Shown here in pieces: positions 35,281 through 44,254 of a stretch of 64,000 nt of DNA. The stretch lies in NCBI GenBank assembly GCA_958402075.1, contig CATXSD010000002.1:1-64000 (forward strand), written 5' to 3'. A model generated the notes under the pieces. The model worked only from the letters and a program-made list of their open reading frames with translations, was not told the origin of the DNA and ran no database searches. How positions within the stretch are numbered: the stretch's first letter is position 1; each line of letters begins with the position of its first letter. Position numbers and translations under genes: made by a program. This DNA is from Mediterranea massiliensis. GTDB taxonomy: Bacteria; Bacteroidota; Bacteroidia; Bacteroidales; Bacteroidaceae.

Positions 35281-37413
35281 ATGATGAAGACGAACAATAA
35301 AATATTATGGGTGCTGATCATATTTCTAATACCACTTACAGCATTTGCCGAAAAGCGCACCTATTATGTGTCAACAAAAGGAAATGATCAGGCAGCCGGG
35401 ACATTGAGAAATCCCTTCAAAACAATACAAAAAGCACTGGAAACGGCCAACGCAAACCAAGCGGATACCGTGGAGATACTTTTCAGGGGTGGTTCGTACC
35501 AACTTATAGAAAGTGTAATAATTAAAGGCAAAAACATTGTTCTCCGCCCTTATAATTCTGAAAAGGTGTCGTTTACAGGCAGCATATCTATTGAAGGAAA
35601 CAGGATAAAGTCTGTAAAAGACAAAGCCGTCAGATCGCGCATTCAGGATGCCGTAAAAGACAAGGTAAAGGAAATAGACGTCAAGTCGATGGGTGTAGAA
35701 CTGGCCGGCATCTCCCCTAAAGGTTTTGGCCGTGCGGCCCTTCCCTCCTGGAGCGAACTGTTCGTGAACGGCAAACCACAACATCTGTCAAGATGGCCCA
35801 ATGACAGTACTGTACTGATTGGTAAGGTACATTGCACAGGCGACATTCCACGCAACCAGAAGTTTGGCCTTGGTGATCCTGTATTCGAATACCTGGAAGA
35901 TCGTCCGTCATCGTGGAAGTCGACCAAGGATGTGTGGATTGCCGGCTATTTCGCCTATGGATATGCAGACGACATGATTCCTGTAAAATCGATCAACCCG
36001 TCTGAGAAGACAATCACCGCCGCCATCCCTACCATGTACGGTTTTCTTACCGGAGCATCTTTCCGCCGTTGGTACGCATTGAACCTTATAGAGGAAATAG
36101 ATGAACCGGGTGAATATGTCATTGACAAGGAACAAGGAAAGATATATTTCCTTCCCGAAGACACACGGCTAAACAATATAAATATTTCGATTCTGGAGGA
36201 ACCGCTATTCTATATCGAAGACTCCGAAAACATACTGATACAAGGTTTTACCTTCGAATACTCTCGTGGCATGGGAGTATATATGGATACTTCGGACCAT
36301 ATAAAAATCGACAATTGTATTTTCAGGAATTTGGGTTATGTAGCCGTATCCATCGGACGGGGGGATTTGCCCAATGGCAACATTTACAAGGCACAACATG
36401 AATCAGACAAGGAATTCGCAGAGGGTGTAGGGGGAGTGATCGGCACATTGTCAAGCCGGCTGTATGATGACCGGCTGTTCAACAGACACGCCGGTAAAAA
36501 CAATGGAGTAACCAACTGCGTAATATACCAAGTAGGTTCTGGTGGCATCAGCCTTGGTGGAGGAGACCGAAAGACATTGACGCCAGCAAACAATTATGTA
36601 GAGAATTGTCAAATCTATGATTTCAACCGAATCGAGAAATCGTATCGGCCAGGCATTTCGATTGATGGAGTAGGAAACCATGTGAAGAACTGCGAAATAT
36701 TCAATGCTCCCAGCATGGCCATACTGATAAACGGAAACGATCACATGATAGAATATTGTGACATACATCACGTTTGCGAAGAAGTGGATGACCAGGGTGC
36801 TCTATATTATGGCCGTGACCCTTCCGAACGTGGATTGAAAGTCAGGTACTGCTATTTCCATCATTTTGATTCTCAACACCGGGTTTCTGCAACCTACCAC
36901 GATGATGGCGCTTGCGGCATGGAAGTTTATGGATGCATCTATTATCAGGCGGGAACGATGCCCGTCCTGATTGGCGGCGGACATGACAACGTATACAGGA
37001 ACAACATCTTTGTCGATATGCCACTGGCCATCTATATTGACAATCGCATGCAAAATTGGTCCAAAAATTCACTGGACAAAGGCGGAATCTTTGACCAGCG
37101 TCTGCAAACTGTAAAATACGATCAGCCTCCTTACAGCAAGGCATACCCCCTACTGGCCGATTACTGGAAGGGAGACCCAAGTTTTCCTCGGAACAATCTG
37201 ATCGAGGGCAATCTGTTCTACAAAGTTGAGAAATTGTTGTCCGGATCATTGTCCTATGCCAACTGGTATAACAACTACATGGCCCAAAAAAATCCTGGAT
37301 TCAAAAACGAACAAAACATTCTTGAGGGTTTTATTGAGAATGCATCAGTCTTTGACAAGATTGAGCATTTTCAGCCCATACCTTTTGAAAAAATCGGTTT
37401 TAAATTAAAATAG
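35281..37413 (+). CDS. Parallel beta-helix glycosidase-like protein (GH141-like)
   Basis: A 710-residue exported protein. Signal peptide (about 1-23, ending AFAEK), then YYVSTKGNDQAAGTLRNPF, a typical entry to right-handed beta-helix enzymes. An inserted beta domain (about 110-290, with WSELFVNGKPQHLSRWPND) precedes the helix coils: NILIQGFTFEYSRG, GVTNCVIYQVGSGGISLGGGDR, GNHVKNCEIFNAPSMAILINGND, HMIEYCDIHHVCEEVDDQGALYYGRD and YHDDGACGMEVYGC. The combination WSELF..ARWPN-like and GALYYGRD with a following DD recalls GH141, whose known members are an alpha-fucosidase and a xylanase. Assignment to GH141 is from memory of motifs and needs a profile search. Last gene of PUL 2. Confidence 0.75.
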   Translation: MMKTNNKILWVLIIFLIPLTAFAEKRTYYVSTKGNDQAAGTLRNPFKTIQKALETANANQADTVEILFRGGSYQLIESVIIKGKNIVLRPYNSEKVSFTGSISIEGNRIKSVKDKAVRSRIQDAVKDKVKEIDVKSMGVELAGISPKGFGRAALPSWSELFVNGKPQHLSRWPNDSTVLIGKVHCTGDIPRNQKFGLGDPVFEYLEDRPSSWKSTKDVWIAGYFAYGYADDMIPVKSINPSEKTITAAIPTMYGFLTGASFRRWYALNLIEEIDEPGEYVIDKEQGKIYFLPEDTRLNNINISILEEPLFYIEDSENILIQGFTFEYSRGMGVYMDTSDHIKIDNCIFRNLGYVAVSIGRGDLPNGNIYKAQHESDKEFAEGVGGVIGTLSSRLYDDRLFNRHAGKNNGVTNCVIYQVGSGGISLGGGDRKTLTPANNYVENCQIYDFNRIEKSYRPGISIDGVGNHVKNCEIFNAPSMAILINGNDHMIEYCDIHHVCEEVDDQGALYYGRDPSERGLKVRYCYFHHFDSQHRVSATYHDDGACGMEVYGCIYYQAGTMPVLIGGGHDNVYRNNIFVDMPLAIYIDNRMQNWSKNSLDKGGIFDQRLQTVKYDQPPYSKAYPLLADYWKGDPSFPRNNLIEGNLFYKVEKLLSGSLSYANWYNNYMAQKNPGFKNEQNILEGFIENASVFDKIEHFQPIPFEKIGFKLK

Positions 37414-37663
37414 AGGTTATTTCCAGTTTCAGACAACAGCATCTTGAAAATCACATAATCACCTCAATAAACTTTACAGTCTTACCTAACTTTGTAATCC
37501 GTTGGCAGAATGTTTCCTGGCTAAAGGTCATTCTCCAACGGATTTCTTATTATTTCCGACAGGCAAGTTAGACATTCCACGCATTGCCTGCACCATTGCG
37601 GCGGCAATCGGACAGGAATCCCCGTCGACAAGAAATTGGAAGAGCGGATGTCTACAAGATACG

Positions 37664-37773
37664 CGGCAATATTTCCTCCCCAAACAAGCAATGTCCCCAC
37701 TCGAAAGAAGCAATGTTTTCCCCCAAAGAAAGCAATGTTTTCCGACACAAAAAGCAATGTTTTCCTGCCATCC
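37664..37773. repeat. 22-base-period array A (AAGCAATGTTTTCC type, five units)
   Basis: Units whose core AAGCAATG starts at 37686, 37708, 37730 and 37752, exactly 22 bases apart, with a degenerate fifth unit in register at 37664. The consensus AAAGCAATGTTTTCC is followed by seven variable bases. The array ends 14 bases before the -33 element of the next promoter. Confidence 0.85.
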
Positions 37774-37787
37774 CGACACACTCCCCT

Positions 37788-37819
37788 TTTGGTAGTTTCA
37801 CAAAAAAACCTTAGCTTTG
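37788..37819 (+). promoter_or_regulatory. Promoter of the DUF59 gene
   Basis: TTTG (37788-37791), 20 bases, then TAGCTTTG (37812-37819): a full match to the Bacteroides promoter consensus, 26 bases before the start codon. Confidence 0.75.
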
Positions 37820-37845
37820 CTTCTGAAACAAGAATTGTAAACAAC

Positions 37846-38160
37846 ATGATGACAAAATTTGAAATAGAAGAAAAGATCGTAGCGATGCTCAAGACCGTGT
37901 ACGACCCCGAAATACCCGTCAACGTGTACGACCTGGGCCTGATTTACAAGATAGACGTGACGGACGACTTCAACGTCAGCATCGACATGACGCTGACGGC
38001 GCCCAACTGCCCGGCGGCCGACTTCATCATGGAGGACATCCGCCAAAAGATAGAAAGCATCGACGGCGTGGCCTCGGCCACCATCAACCTGGTCTTCGAA
38101 CCCGAATGGGACAAGGACATGATGAGCGAGGAAGCCAAACTGGAACTGGGATTCTTATAA
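37846..38160 (+). CDS. DUF59/MIP18-family iron-sulfur assembly protein (SufT/PaaD-like)
   Basis: A 104-residue single-domain protein. It shows the family signature KTVYDPEIPVNVYDLGLIYKI followed by the TLTAPNCPAADFI motif with its conserved Cys. Such proteins help mature iron-sulfur proteins. The start at 37846 is the first of two ATG codons after a consensus promoter; the open frame extends far upstream through the repeat array, and that extension is rejected. It is 15 bases upstream of the thioredoxin-like gene and probably co-transcribed. Confidence 0.9.
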   Translation: MMTKFEIEEKIVAMLKTVYDPEIPVNVYDLGLIYKIDVTDDFNVSIDMTLTAPNCPAADFIMEDIRQKIESIDGVASATINLVFEPEWDKDMMSEEAKLELGFL

Positions 38161-38175
38161 CCAAAACGACATACC

Positions 38176-39321
38176 ATGAACAAGAAACAATTCAGCCTGC
38201 TGGCCTGTACGGCCCTGCTCTGCGCCTGCCAGCCCGCACAAAAGCAAACAACCATTACCGGCACACTGACCGGCATGGAGAGCGACACCCTGATTGTGAA
38301 CTATTTTGCCGTATCGGATCTGAGCCGCAGCACGATACACCGCGACACCATCGCCTTGCAGAACGGAAGCTTCACCTGCCAGCTGGAGAACGACAGCGTG
38401 CCGATGGAGGCCTTCTTCTACGCCCAACCCCGTAACGGAGCCGCCGCAGCATCACTCCGCAAAACCATCACAGTTGTAACCTTCCCCGGCGAAACGGTGG
38501 AAGTAAGCGGTTCGATGGACGACTACCACATGAAAGGCAATGCCTTCCACCAGGCTTACGAAGAAGTGCGTGCCCTCTGCAAGCCTTATGAGGACAAGAT
38601 GCACGGGATAACGCAAGTCATCATGGGCATGCAAAGTGATGGCACACTGACACCCGAACGCCTCGACTCCCTGCGTCAAATCTATGAGCCGATCAATGCC
38701 GACATGAAAAAGGTAAAGGAAGACTACATCCGCCAGCATCCTGACGAAGACATCTCCGTTTATCTGATATCCGACTTGGGCAAGGAAGCGGGCGACCTGC
38801 TCGACCTCATCGGCGAGAAGGCACAGAACGGTCCGATGGCTCCCCTCTACAAGGCCATGAAAGAAGCCATCGAGCGGCAGAAAGCCCGCGAAGAAGCACG
38901 CAAGAATATGGTAGAAGGAGCCGTGGCCCCCGACTTCACACTAAAGGACCTCCAGGGCAAAGACCTCACCCTGTCGTCCCTGCGCGGCAAGTATGTCGTG
39001 CTGGACTTCTGGGGAAGCTGGTGCGGCTGGTGCATCAAAGGCATCCCCGACATGAAGAAATACTACGAAAAGTATAAGGACCGCATGGAAATACTGGGCG
39101 TGGACTGTCGCGACACGGAAGAGAAATGGAAAGCCGCAGTAGAGAAATACGAACTGCCTTGGCTCCACGTACGCAATACGGACGAGACAGACATCACGGT
39201 AAAGTATGGCATACAAGGCTATCCCACCAAGATTGTCATCGATCCCGAAGGCAAGGTGGCGAAGATTGTGATAGGCGAAGACCCCGCCTTCTATAAATAT
39301 CTGGACGAACTGTTCAAATAA
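38176..39321 (+). CDS. Thioredoxin/TlpA-like lipoprotein with DUF4369 domain
   Basis: A 381-residue lipoprotein (lipobox LLCAC, Cys18). The N-terminal DUF4369 domain (about 24-120) is followed by a helical linker rich in charged residues and a C-terminal AhpC/TSA-thioredoxin domain (about 246-381) with the redox motif WCGWC in LDFWGSWCGWCIKG and the cis-Pro segment GIQGYPTKIVID. It is anchored in the periplasm or outer membrane and probably reduces disulfides or assists haem protein maturation. It lies between the DUF59 and lpxH genes, all close together in one direction. Confidence 0.9.
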   Translation: MNKKQFSLLACTALLCACQPAQKQTTITGTLTGMESDTLIVNYFAVSDLSRSTIHRDTIALQNGSFTCQLENDSVPMEAFFYAQPRNGAAAASLRKTITVVTFPGETVEVSGSMDDYHMKGNAFHQAYEEVRALCKPYEDKMHGITQVIMGMQSDGTLTPERLDSLRQIYEPINADMKKVKEDYIRQHPDEDISVYLISDLGKEAGDLLDLIGEKAQNGPMAPLYKAMKEAIERQKAREEARKNMVEGAVAPDFTLKDLQGKDLTLSSLRGKYVVLDFWGSWCGWCIKGIPDMKKYYEKYKDRMEILGVDCRDTEEKWKAAVEKYELPWLHVRNTDETDITVKYGIQGYPTKIVIDPEGKVAKIVIGEDPAFYKYLDELFK

Positions 39322-39341
39322 AAACCTAACGAATACGCCTT

Positions 39342-40106
39342 ATGAAGAATGTATATTTCCTCTCTGACGCCCATCTGGGTTCGCGTGCCATCGAGCACGG
39401 ACGTACGCAAGAACGCCGTCTGGTGAACTTTCTGGACAGCATCAAGCACAAGACCTCGGCCGTCTACCTGCTGGGCGACATGTTCGACTTCTGGTACGAA
39501 TTCAAGCTGGTGGTGCCCAAAGGCTACACGCGCTTTCTGGGCAAGCTGTCCGAACTGACAGACCTCGGAGTGGAAGTACATTTCTTTACGGGCAATCATG
39601 ACATCTGGTGTGGCGACTACCTGACGAAGGAATGCGGCGTCATCCTGCACCGCGAACCGCTGACCACAGAAATCCATGGCAAAGAGTTCTATCTGGCCCA
39701 TGGTGACGGACTGGGCGACCCCGACCGCAAGTTCAAGTTCCTTCGTGCCGTCTTCCACAGTCACACGTTGCAAACCCTGTTCTCCGCGCTTCATCCCCGC
39801 TGGAGTGTGGAACTGGGACTGACATGGGCCAAACACAGCCGCCTGAAGCGGATTGACGGCAAGGAACCGGATTATATGGGAGAAAACGAGGAACCATTGG
39901 TGCTCTACACCAAAGATTACCTCAAAAGCCACCCGGACATCAACTTCTTCATCTATGGCCACCGCCACATCGAGCTGGACTTGATGCTGAACGCCAACTC
40001 ACGCATCATCATCCTGGGTGACTGGATCAATTGCTTCTCCTATGCCGTATTCGACGGCGAACATCTCTTTCTGGAAAACTACATTGAGGGAGAAACACAA
40101 TTATAA
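39342..40106 (+). CDS. lpxH: UDP-2,3-diacylglucosamine diphosphatase (LpxH-like)
   Basis: A 254-residue calcineurin-like phosphoesterase that makes lipid X in lipid A synthesis. Metal-binding motifs are all present: SDAHLG (8-13), GDMFDFW, GNHD, HGD in LAHGDGLGD, and GHRH. Length and the FDFW signature match the LpxH group of Bacteroidetes. It begins 20 bases after the thioredoxin-like gene. It converges on the alkaline phosphatase gene, with a hairpin between them. Confidence 0.9.
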   Translation: MKNVYFLSDAHLGSRAIEHGRTQERRLVNFLDSIKHKTSAVYLLGDMFDFWYEFKLVVPKGYTRFLGKLSELTDLGVEVHFFTGNHDIWCGDYLTKECGVILHREPLTTEIHGKEFYLAHGDGLGDPDRKFKFLRAVFHSHTLQTLFSALHPRWSVELGLTWAKHSRLKRIDGKEPDYMGENEEPLVLYTKDYLKSHPDINFFIYGHRHIELDLMLNANSRIIILGDWINCFSYAVFDGEHLFLENYIEGETQL

Positions 40107-40109
40107 AAT

Positions 40110-40155
40110 ATTAGGCATAAGTTGTGAAACTCGTTCTTCACACCTTATGCCTAAT
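40110..40155. terminator. Hairpin between convergent lpxH and alkaline phosphatase genes
   Basis: ATTAGGCATAAG (40110-40121) pairs with CTTATGCCTAAT (40144-40155); TGTGAA / TTCACA extends the stem inward past one mismatch, leaving an 8-base loop. It is followed by short repeats of TAATACCTAA. Confidence 0.65.
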
Positions 40156-40182
40156 ACTTAATACCTAATCTTAATACCTAAA

Positions 40183-41577
40183 TCAATATCTTCCCGCCTT
40201 GGCAATGCGCTTCGGAATGTCCGTATTGTCCATCTTCCCCATAAACAAGTCAGAACCTGCACCAACGGCATAGACAGGAACATATTCAGCCGTATGGCTG
40301 CTGCTGGTCCATCCGATATGGGCAATCTGACTCATCACATCATTGGCTGCTACGGCCAGCGGCTCCGTCTTGGCATAGAGCGTTTCCTTGAAAGCCACCT
40401 TGTTCTTTACAAAAGACGTTTCATACACATCACGCAACGAACGTTCCTGTTCCCATGTCAAAGGCAGCTTGCTCCAGAAGCCCATTGTCTCAGACAGAAG
40501 TTCCTTCACTTGCTCCCAAGACGCGTGTTCGTTGCGGCGCAAGTCTGTGATGCGACGAGACAGAGCCTCAACAGACTGCTTCTGGCAATCGAGCGCCTTC
40601 AGGCTCAGCGTATATGTTCCGGTACCCATACCCAAACCGCCTGTTTCGTGGTCGGCAGAAACTACAATCAGTGTTTCCTTCGGATGCTTCTTGTAGAATT
40701 CGTAAGCTACACGGATGGCATTATCCATGTCAATAACCTCTTTAACGACCGTACCCGGATCATTGCTATGGCAGGCCCAGTCAATCTTTCCTCCCTCAAG
40801 CATCAGGAAAAATCCCTTTTTGTTGTCTTTCGTCAGGAAGTCAATGGCACTTTCCGTAATTTGTGCCAGCGTCAAGTCACCCTCCTTGCGGTCGATGGCA
40901 TAGGGCAAACAACTGGCGGAAGCACCTTCAGCCTGCAGCAGCACCATCTTATCGGCGGCAGCGGCCTTTTCTTTATATTCCTTCAGACCACGGGCAATGG
41001 TATAACCCGCTTCCTCCATAATGGGGTAAATAGAAGGAGCCTCTTTCTTGTCAAACGTTGTGGACGGCTTCAAGAAACCGGCACCTGCAAAAAAGTCGAA
41101 ACCGCTCTTGGGAAGTTCCAAAGCAATCTCATAATACATACTACGATTAGGCTGATGGGCATAGAAGGCTGCCGGCGTAGCATGATCCACACTGACGGTA
41201 GTAGCAATACCAACCTTCTTGCCGCTCTTCTTAGCCAGATAGGCTACGCTCTCCAAAGCTTCCTTGTTGACATCCACGCCAATGGCACCATTGTAGGTTT
41301 TCGATCCTGTGGCCAAAGCCGTTCCGCCAGCCGAAGAGTCGGTTACCGAATTGCTGGCCGAATAGGACGTGGCGATACCTGCAGCCGGAAAAGATCCGAA
41401 CAACAGTTTCTGCGTACCGATGCGGCCATCCTCCATTTCGGCACGAAACATTTCCGTAGTATTCACTTGGTTGACTCCCATACCGTCGCCGATAAAGAAG
41501 AAAACGTACTTGGCCTGCTGGGCACAGGTCATCCCTGCCATCAGGACAAAAAGTAACAAATAAGTCAGTCTTTTCAT
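40183..41577 (-). CDS. Alkaline phosphatase (PhoA family)
   Basis: A 464-residue exported phosphomonoesterase. Signal peptide 1-19 (ending TCAQ). FFIGDGMG places metal-binding Asp31; the nucleophile is Ser81 in VTDSSAGGTALATG (E. coli VTDSAASATA); VSVDHATPAAF, LMLEGGKIDWACHSND and VVSADHETGG supply the other metal ligands. The start at 41577 gives the signal peptide; a longer open frame is rejected. It probably scavenges phosphate from organic esters. A TATATTTG promoter core precedes it. Confidence 0.93.
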   Translation of the reverse strand: MKRLTYLLLFVLMAGMTCAQQAKYVFFFIGDGMGVNQVNTTEMFRAEMEDGRIGTQKLLFGSFPAAGIATSYSASNSVTDSSAGGTALATGSKTYNGAIGVDVNKEALESVAYLAKKSGKKVGIATTVSVDHATPAAFYAHQPNRSMYYEIALELPKSGFDFFAGAGFLKPSTTFDKKEAPSIYPIMEEAGYTIARGLKEYKEKAAAADKMVLLQAEGASASCLPYAIDRKEGDLTLAQITESAIDFLTKDNKKGFFLMLEGGKIDWACHSNDPGTVVKEVIDMDNAIRVAYEFYKKHPKETLIVVSADHETGGLGMGTGTYTLSLKALDCQKQSVEALSRRITDLRRNEHASWEQVKELLSETMGFWSKLPLTWEQERSLRDVYETSFVKNKVAFKETLYAKTEPLAVAANDVMSQIAHIGWTSSSHTAEYVPVYAVGAGSDLFMGKMDNTDIPKRIAKAGRY

Positions 41578-41622
41578 AATAAATCCTCTATTTAATGAAT
41601 ATTCATGGCTTTTATATTGGGG

Positions 41623-41630
41623 CAAATATA
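41623..41630 (-). promoter_or_regulatory. Alkaline phosphatase promoter -7 element
   Basis: TATATTTG on the minus strand, 46 bases before the start codon. The -33 region is weak. Confidence 0.5.
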
Positions 41631-41665
41631 GCGAAAAGCCTTCAAGGAGACATTAAGATTGCGTT

Positions 41666-41703
41666 AAAAAAAGCCCTGAAACGCATTGCGTTCAGGGCTT
41701 TTT
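41666..41703 (-). terminator. ackA terminator
   Basis: On the minus strand, AAAGCCCTGAACGC pairs with GCGTTTCAGGGCTTT around a 3-base loop with one bulged base, followed by TTTT. It lies 20 bases past the ackA stop. Confidence 0.9.
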
Positions 41704-41723
41704 CATATTTTTCAAGCTGACAA

Positions 41724-42926
41724 TCAGGCTTTCTTATTCAGGATAGCCATCGTATCAGAAGCAATCATCAGTTCCTCATCAGTGGGAATAACAACTACCT
41801 TTACCTTTGAATCATCGGTAGAGATAATAGCTTCTTCGCCACGAACCTTGTTCTTTTCGGCATCCAGCTTAACGCCCATGAATTCCAAACCGGAACAAGC
41901 ACCCCAACGGGCAGATGCCTGGTTCTCACCTACACCGCCAGTGAAGACAATCACATCCACACCACCCAAGGCGGCAGCGTATGCACCGATATATTTCTTG
42001 ATGCGATAGAAGTACATATTCTCAGCCAGAACAGCTTTCGGATCACCGGCAGCCACAGCATTCTCCAAGTCGCGCATGTCGCTCGACTTGCCGAAAATAC
42101 CCATTACACCACTCTTCTTGTTAAGCAGATTGGATACACCGGCAGCGTCCAAGTGTTCCTTCTCCATGATGAAGGTCACGGCACCACCGTCAATGTCACC
42201 ACTGCGAGTACCCATCATCAGACCTTCGAGCGGAGTAAGCCCCATACTGGTATCTACACACTTGCCATCCTTGATAGCCGAAATGGAACCTCCGTTACCG
42301 ATGTGGCAGGTAATGATTTTCGTACCTTCGGGCTGGATACCCAGAAACTCGCATACACGTTTCGAAACATAACGGTGGGAAGTTCCATGGAAGCCATAGC
42401 GACGTACACCATATTTCTCGTACAATTCGTAGGGAACGGCATACATATAGGCATAGTCGGGCATCGTCTGATGGAAAGCCGTATCAAAGACTCCAATCTG
42501 AGGAACATTCGGCAGAATAGCCTCAATGGCACGAACACCCTTCAGGTTGGCCGGATTGTGGAGCGGAGCCAGGTCGTTGCACGCCGTAAAGGCATCGAGC
42601 ACTTCCTTGGTCAGCAAGACCGATTCACTGAACTTCTCGCCACCATGGACCATACGATGACCTACGGCATTGATTTCGTCCAGCGACTTGATGGCACCAT
42701 ATTCAGGCGAGACAAGCGTGTTCAAGATAAATTCCACACCCACTGTATGCTCGGGAATATTCTTTTCCAGAATCTTCTTCTCACCGTTCGGCAACGTCAG
42801 CTTCAGAAAAGAATCGGGCAAACCAATCTTCTCGATGCCACCTTGGGCAATGACTGCCTTGTGGTCCATGTCGAACAACTTATACTTGATAGACGAGCTA
42901 CCACAGTTCAATACTAAGACTTTCAT
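41724..42926 (-). CDS. ackA: Acetate kinase
   Basis: A 400-residue full-length acetate kinase, which converts acetyl phosphate and ADP to acetate and ATP. The N-terminal VLVLNCGSSSIKYKLFD signature, HRMVHGGE, FDTAFHQTMP, RYGFHGTSHRYV and the ATP-binding CHIGNGGSI and FTGGVGEN motifs are all intact. It follows pta after 26 bases, forming the usual pta-ackA acetate operon that gives ATP during fermentation, and is closed by a strong terminator. Confidence 0.97.
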   Translation of the reverse strand: MKVLVLNCGSSSIKYKLFDMDHKAVIAQGGIEKIGLPDSFLKLTLPNGEKKILEKNIPEHTVGVEFILNTLVSPEYGAIKSLDEINAVGHRMVHGGEKFSESVLLTKEVLDAFTACNDLAPLHNPANLKGVRAIEAILPNVPQIGVFDTAFHQTMPDYAYMYAVPYELYEKYGVRRYGFHGTSHRYVSKRVCEFLGIQPEGTKIITCHIGNGGSISAIKDGKCVDTSMGLTPLEGLMMGTRSGDIDGGAVTFIMEKEHLDAAGVSNLLNKKSGVMGIFGKSSDMRDLENAVAAGDPKAVLAENMYFYRIKKYIGAYAAALGGVDVIVFTGGVGENQASARWGACSGLEFMGVKLDAEKNKVRGEEAIISTDDSKVKVVVIPTDEELMIASDTMAILNKKA

Positions 42927-42952
42927 AATCTTACTCTATTATTTAAGGTTAA

Positions 42953-43975
42953 TCATTTATTGGCATTGGCTTTCGCGGCGATAGCCTGATTAGCCGTAAT
43001 GGCAATCATGCGATAAACGTCTTCAATGGAGCAACCGCGCGAAAGGTCGTTTACCGGACGGGCAATACCTTGCAAAATCGGACCTACAGCATCGGCATGC
43101 CCCAGACGTTGAACCAGCTTGTAAGAAATGTTACCGACTTCCAGACTGGGCACAATCAAGACATTGGCATGTCCAGCTATCGAAGATCCCGGAGCCTTGC
43201 TGGCACCCACCTCAGGAACCAGAGCTGCATCGGCCTGCAATTCACCGTCAATTGCAATATCGGGAGCCATTTCCTTAGCCAACTTCAAGGCTTCAACCAC
43301 CTTGTCCACGACTTCATGCTTGGCAGATCCCTTGGTAGAGAAGCTTAACATAGCCACCTTCGGATCAAGACCAGCCACTGCATGAGCGGTACGAGCCGTA
43401 CATACGGCAATCTGCGCCAACTGAGAAGCATCAGGTACCGGAGTTACAGCAACGTCTCCCATCACCAGAATACCATTCTTTCCGTATTCAGGAGCATGAG
43501 TCAGCAACAGCATAGCACCTGAAACGCAAGTGATGCCCGGAGCCGTCTTGATAATCTGCAAGGCCGGACGCAAAACATCACCAGTCGTATTGCGAGCGCC
43601 AGCCAATTGGCCGTCAGCATCACCACTCTTGATAATCAAGCAACCCAGATACAACGGATTCAGCACCAGCTTACGAGCTTCTTCAATCGTCATGCCTTTT
43701 TTCTTGCGCAATTCATACAAGAGCTGTGCATATTCCTCCTGCTTCGGATGATTGGCAGGATCAATGATGGTAGCCTTGCTGATATTACCCAATCCCCATT
43801 CTTTGGCACAAGCATGAATTTCATCGGGATTACCCAGGAGAATTAAATCGGCAATTCCGTCAGTCAGGATCTGATTGGCAGCTTTCAAGGTACGTTCCTC
43901 CGTACCTTCAGGAAGAACGATGCGTTGGCGGTCGGCCTTGGCACGTTCGAGAATTTCATTAATTAATCTTTGCAT
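42953..43975 (-). CDS. pta: Phosphate acetyltransferase
   Basis: A 340-residue short-form Pta that converts acetyl-CoA and phosphate to acetyl phosphate. It starts MQRLINEILERAKADRQRIVLPEGTEERTL, has the DADGQLAGA and MLSFSTKGSAKH segments, and ends with IAGHANVLIVPSLEVGNISYKLVQRLG, all typical. There is no N-terminal DRTGG regulatory domain. The ATG at 43975 is the conserved start; an upstream ATG at 43996 is rejected. Together with ackA it forms the acetate pathway. Confidence 0.96.
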   Translation of the reverse strand: MQRLINEILERAKADRQRIVLPEGTEERTLKAANQILTDGIADLILLGNPDEIHACAKEWGLGNISKATIIDPANHPKQEEYAQLLYELRKKKGMTIEEARKLVLNPLYLGCLIIKSGDADGQLAGARNTTGDVLRPALQIIKTAPGITCVSGAMLLLTHAPEYGKNGILVMGDVAVTPVPDASQLAQIAVCTARTAHAVAGLDPKVAMLSFSTKGSAKHEVVDKVVEALKLAKEMAPDIAIDGELQADAALVPEVGASKAPGSSIAGHANVLIVPSLEVGNISYKLVQRLGHADAVGPILQGIARPVNDLSRGCSIEDVYRMIAITANQAIAAKANANK

Positions 43976-44025
43976 GATATATAAGATTGTGTTCAAATAC
44001 TTGACAATACGTGTTTATCACGCTG

Positions 44026-44033
44026 CAAAAATA
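44026..44033 (-). promoter_or_regulatory. pta promoter -7 element
   Basis: TATTTTTG on the minus strand, 51 bases upstream of the pta start. No convincing -33 TTTG at the usual spacing. Confidence 0.5.
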
Positions 44034-44200
44034 CACAATTTTGCAACTTCAACATTGCAAATCCGCGGATTTTTGAGGAGCGAATGACAAATATTATAAT
44101 ATTTAACACTCTCTTTTCATTAAAAAAACGAACGTCCTACCATAACTCACAAATACAACAAAAACTCCTTGAAAACGCTACACCTTATAAACATTATAAC

Positions 44201-44208
44201 TACCTTTG
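44201..44208 (+). promoter_or_regulatory. lrgA promoter -7 element
   Basis: TACCTTTG fits TAnnTTTG and lies 47 bases before the lrgA start. Confidence 0.5.
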
Positions 44209-44254
44209 CACCCGTTTTCAAAAAGGTATTTTAGGATATTTAGTTTTTAGGATT

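Larger units (their letters stand above)
37414..37845. other. Intergenic region with 22-base repeat array
   Basis: The 432-base gap between the beta-helix gene and the DUF59 gene holds the 22-base array at 37664-37773 and the DUF59 promoter at 37788-37819. The first 230 bases show nothing recognisable. Open frames across it are not supported. Confidence 0.7.

Noticed and set aside
37664..37773. Repeat array considered as a CRISPR
   Set aside because: The repeated core is only about 15 bases with 7-base gaps and no 30-base unique spacers; no cas genes are present.
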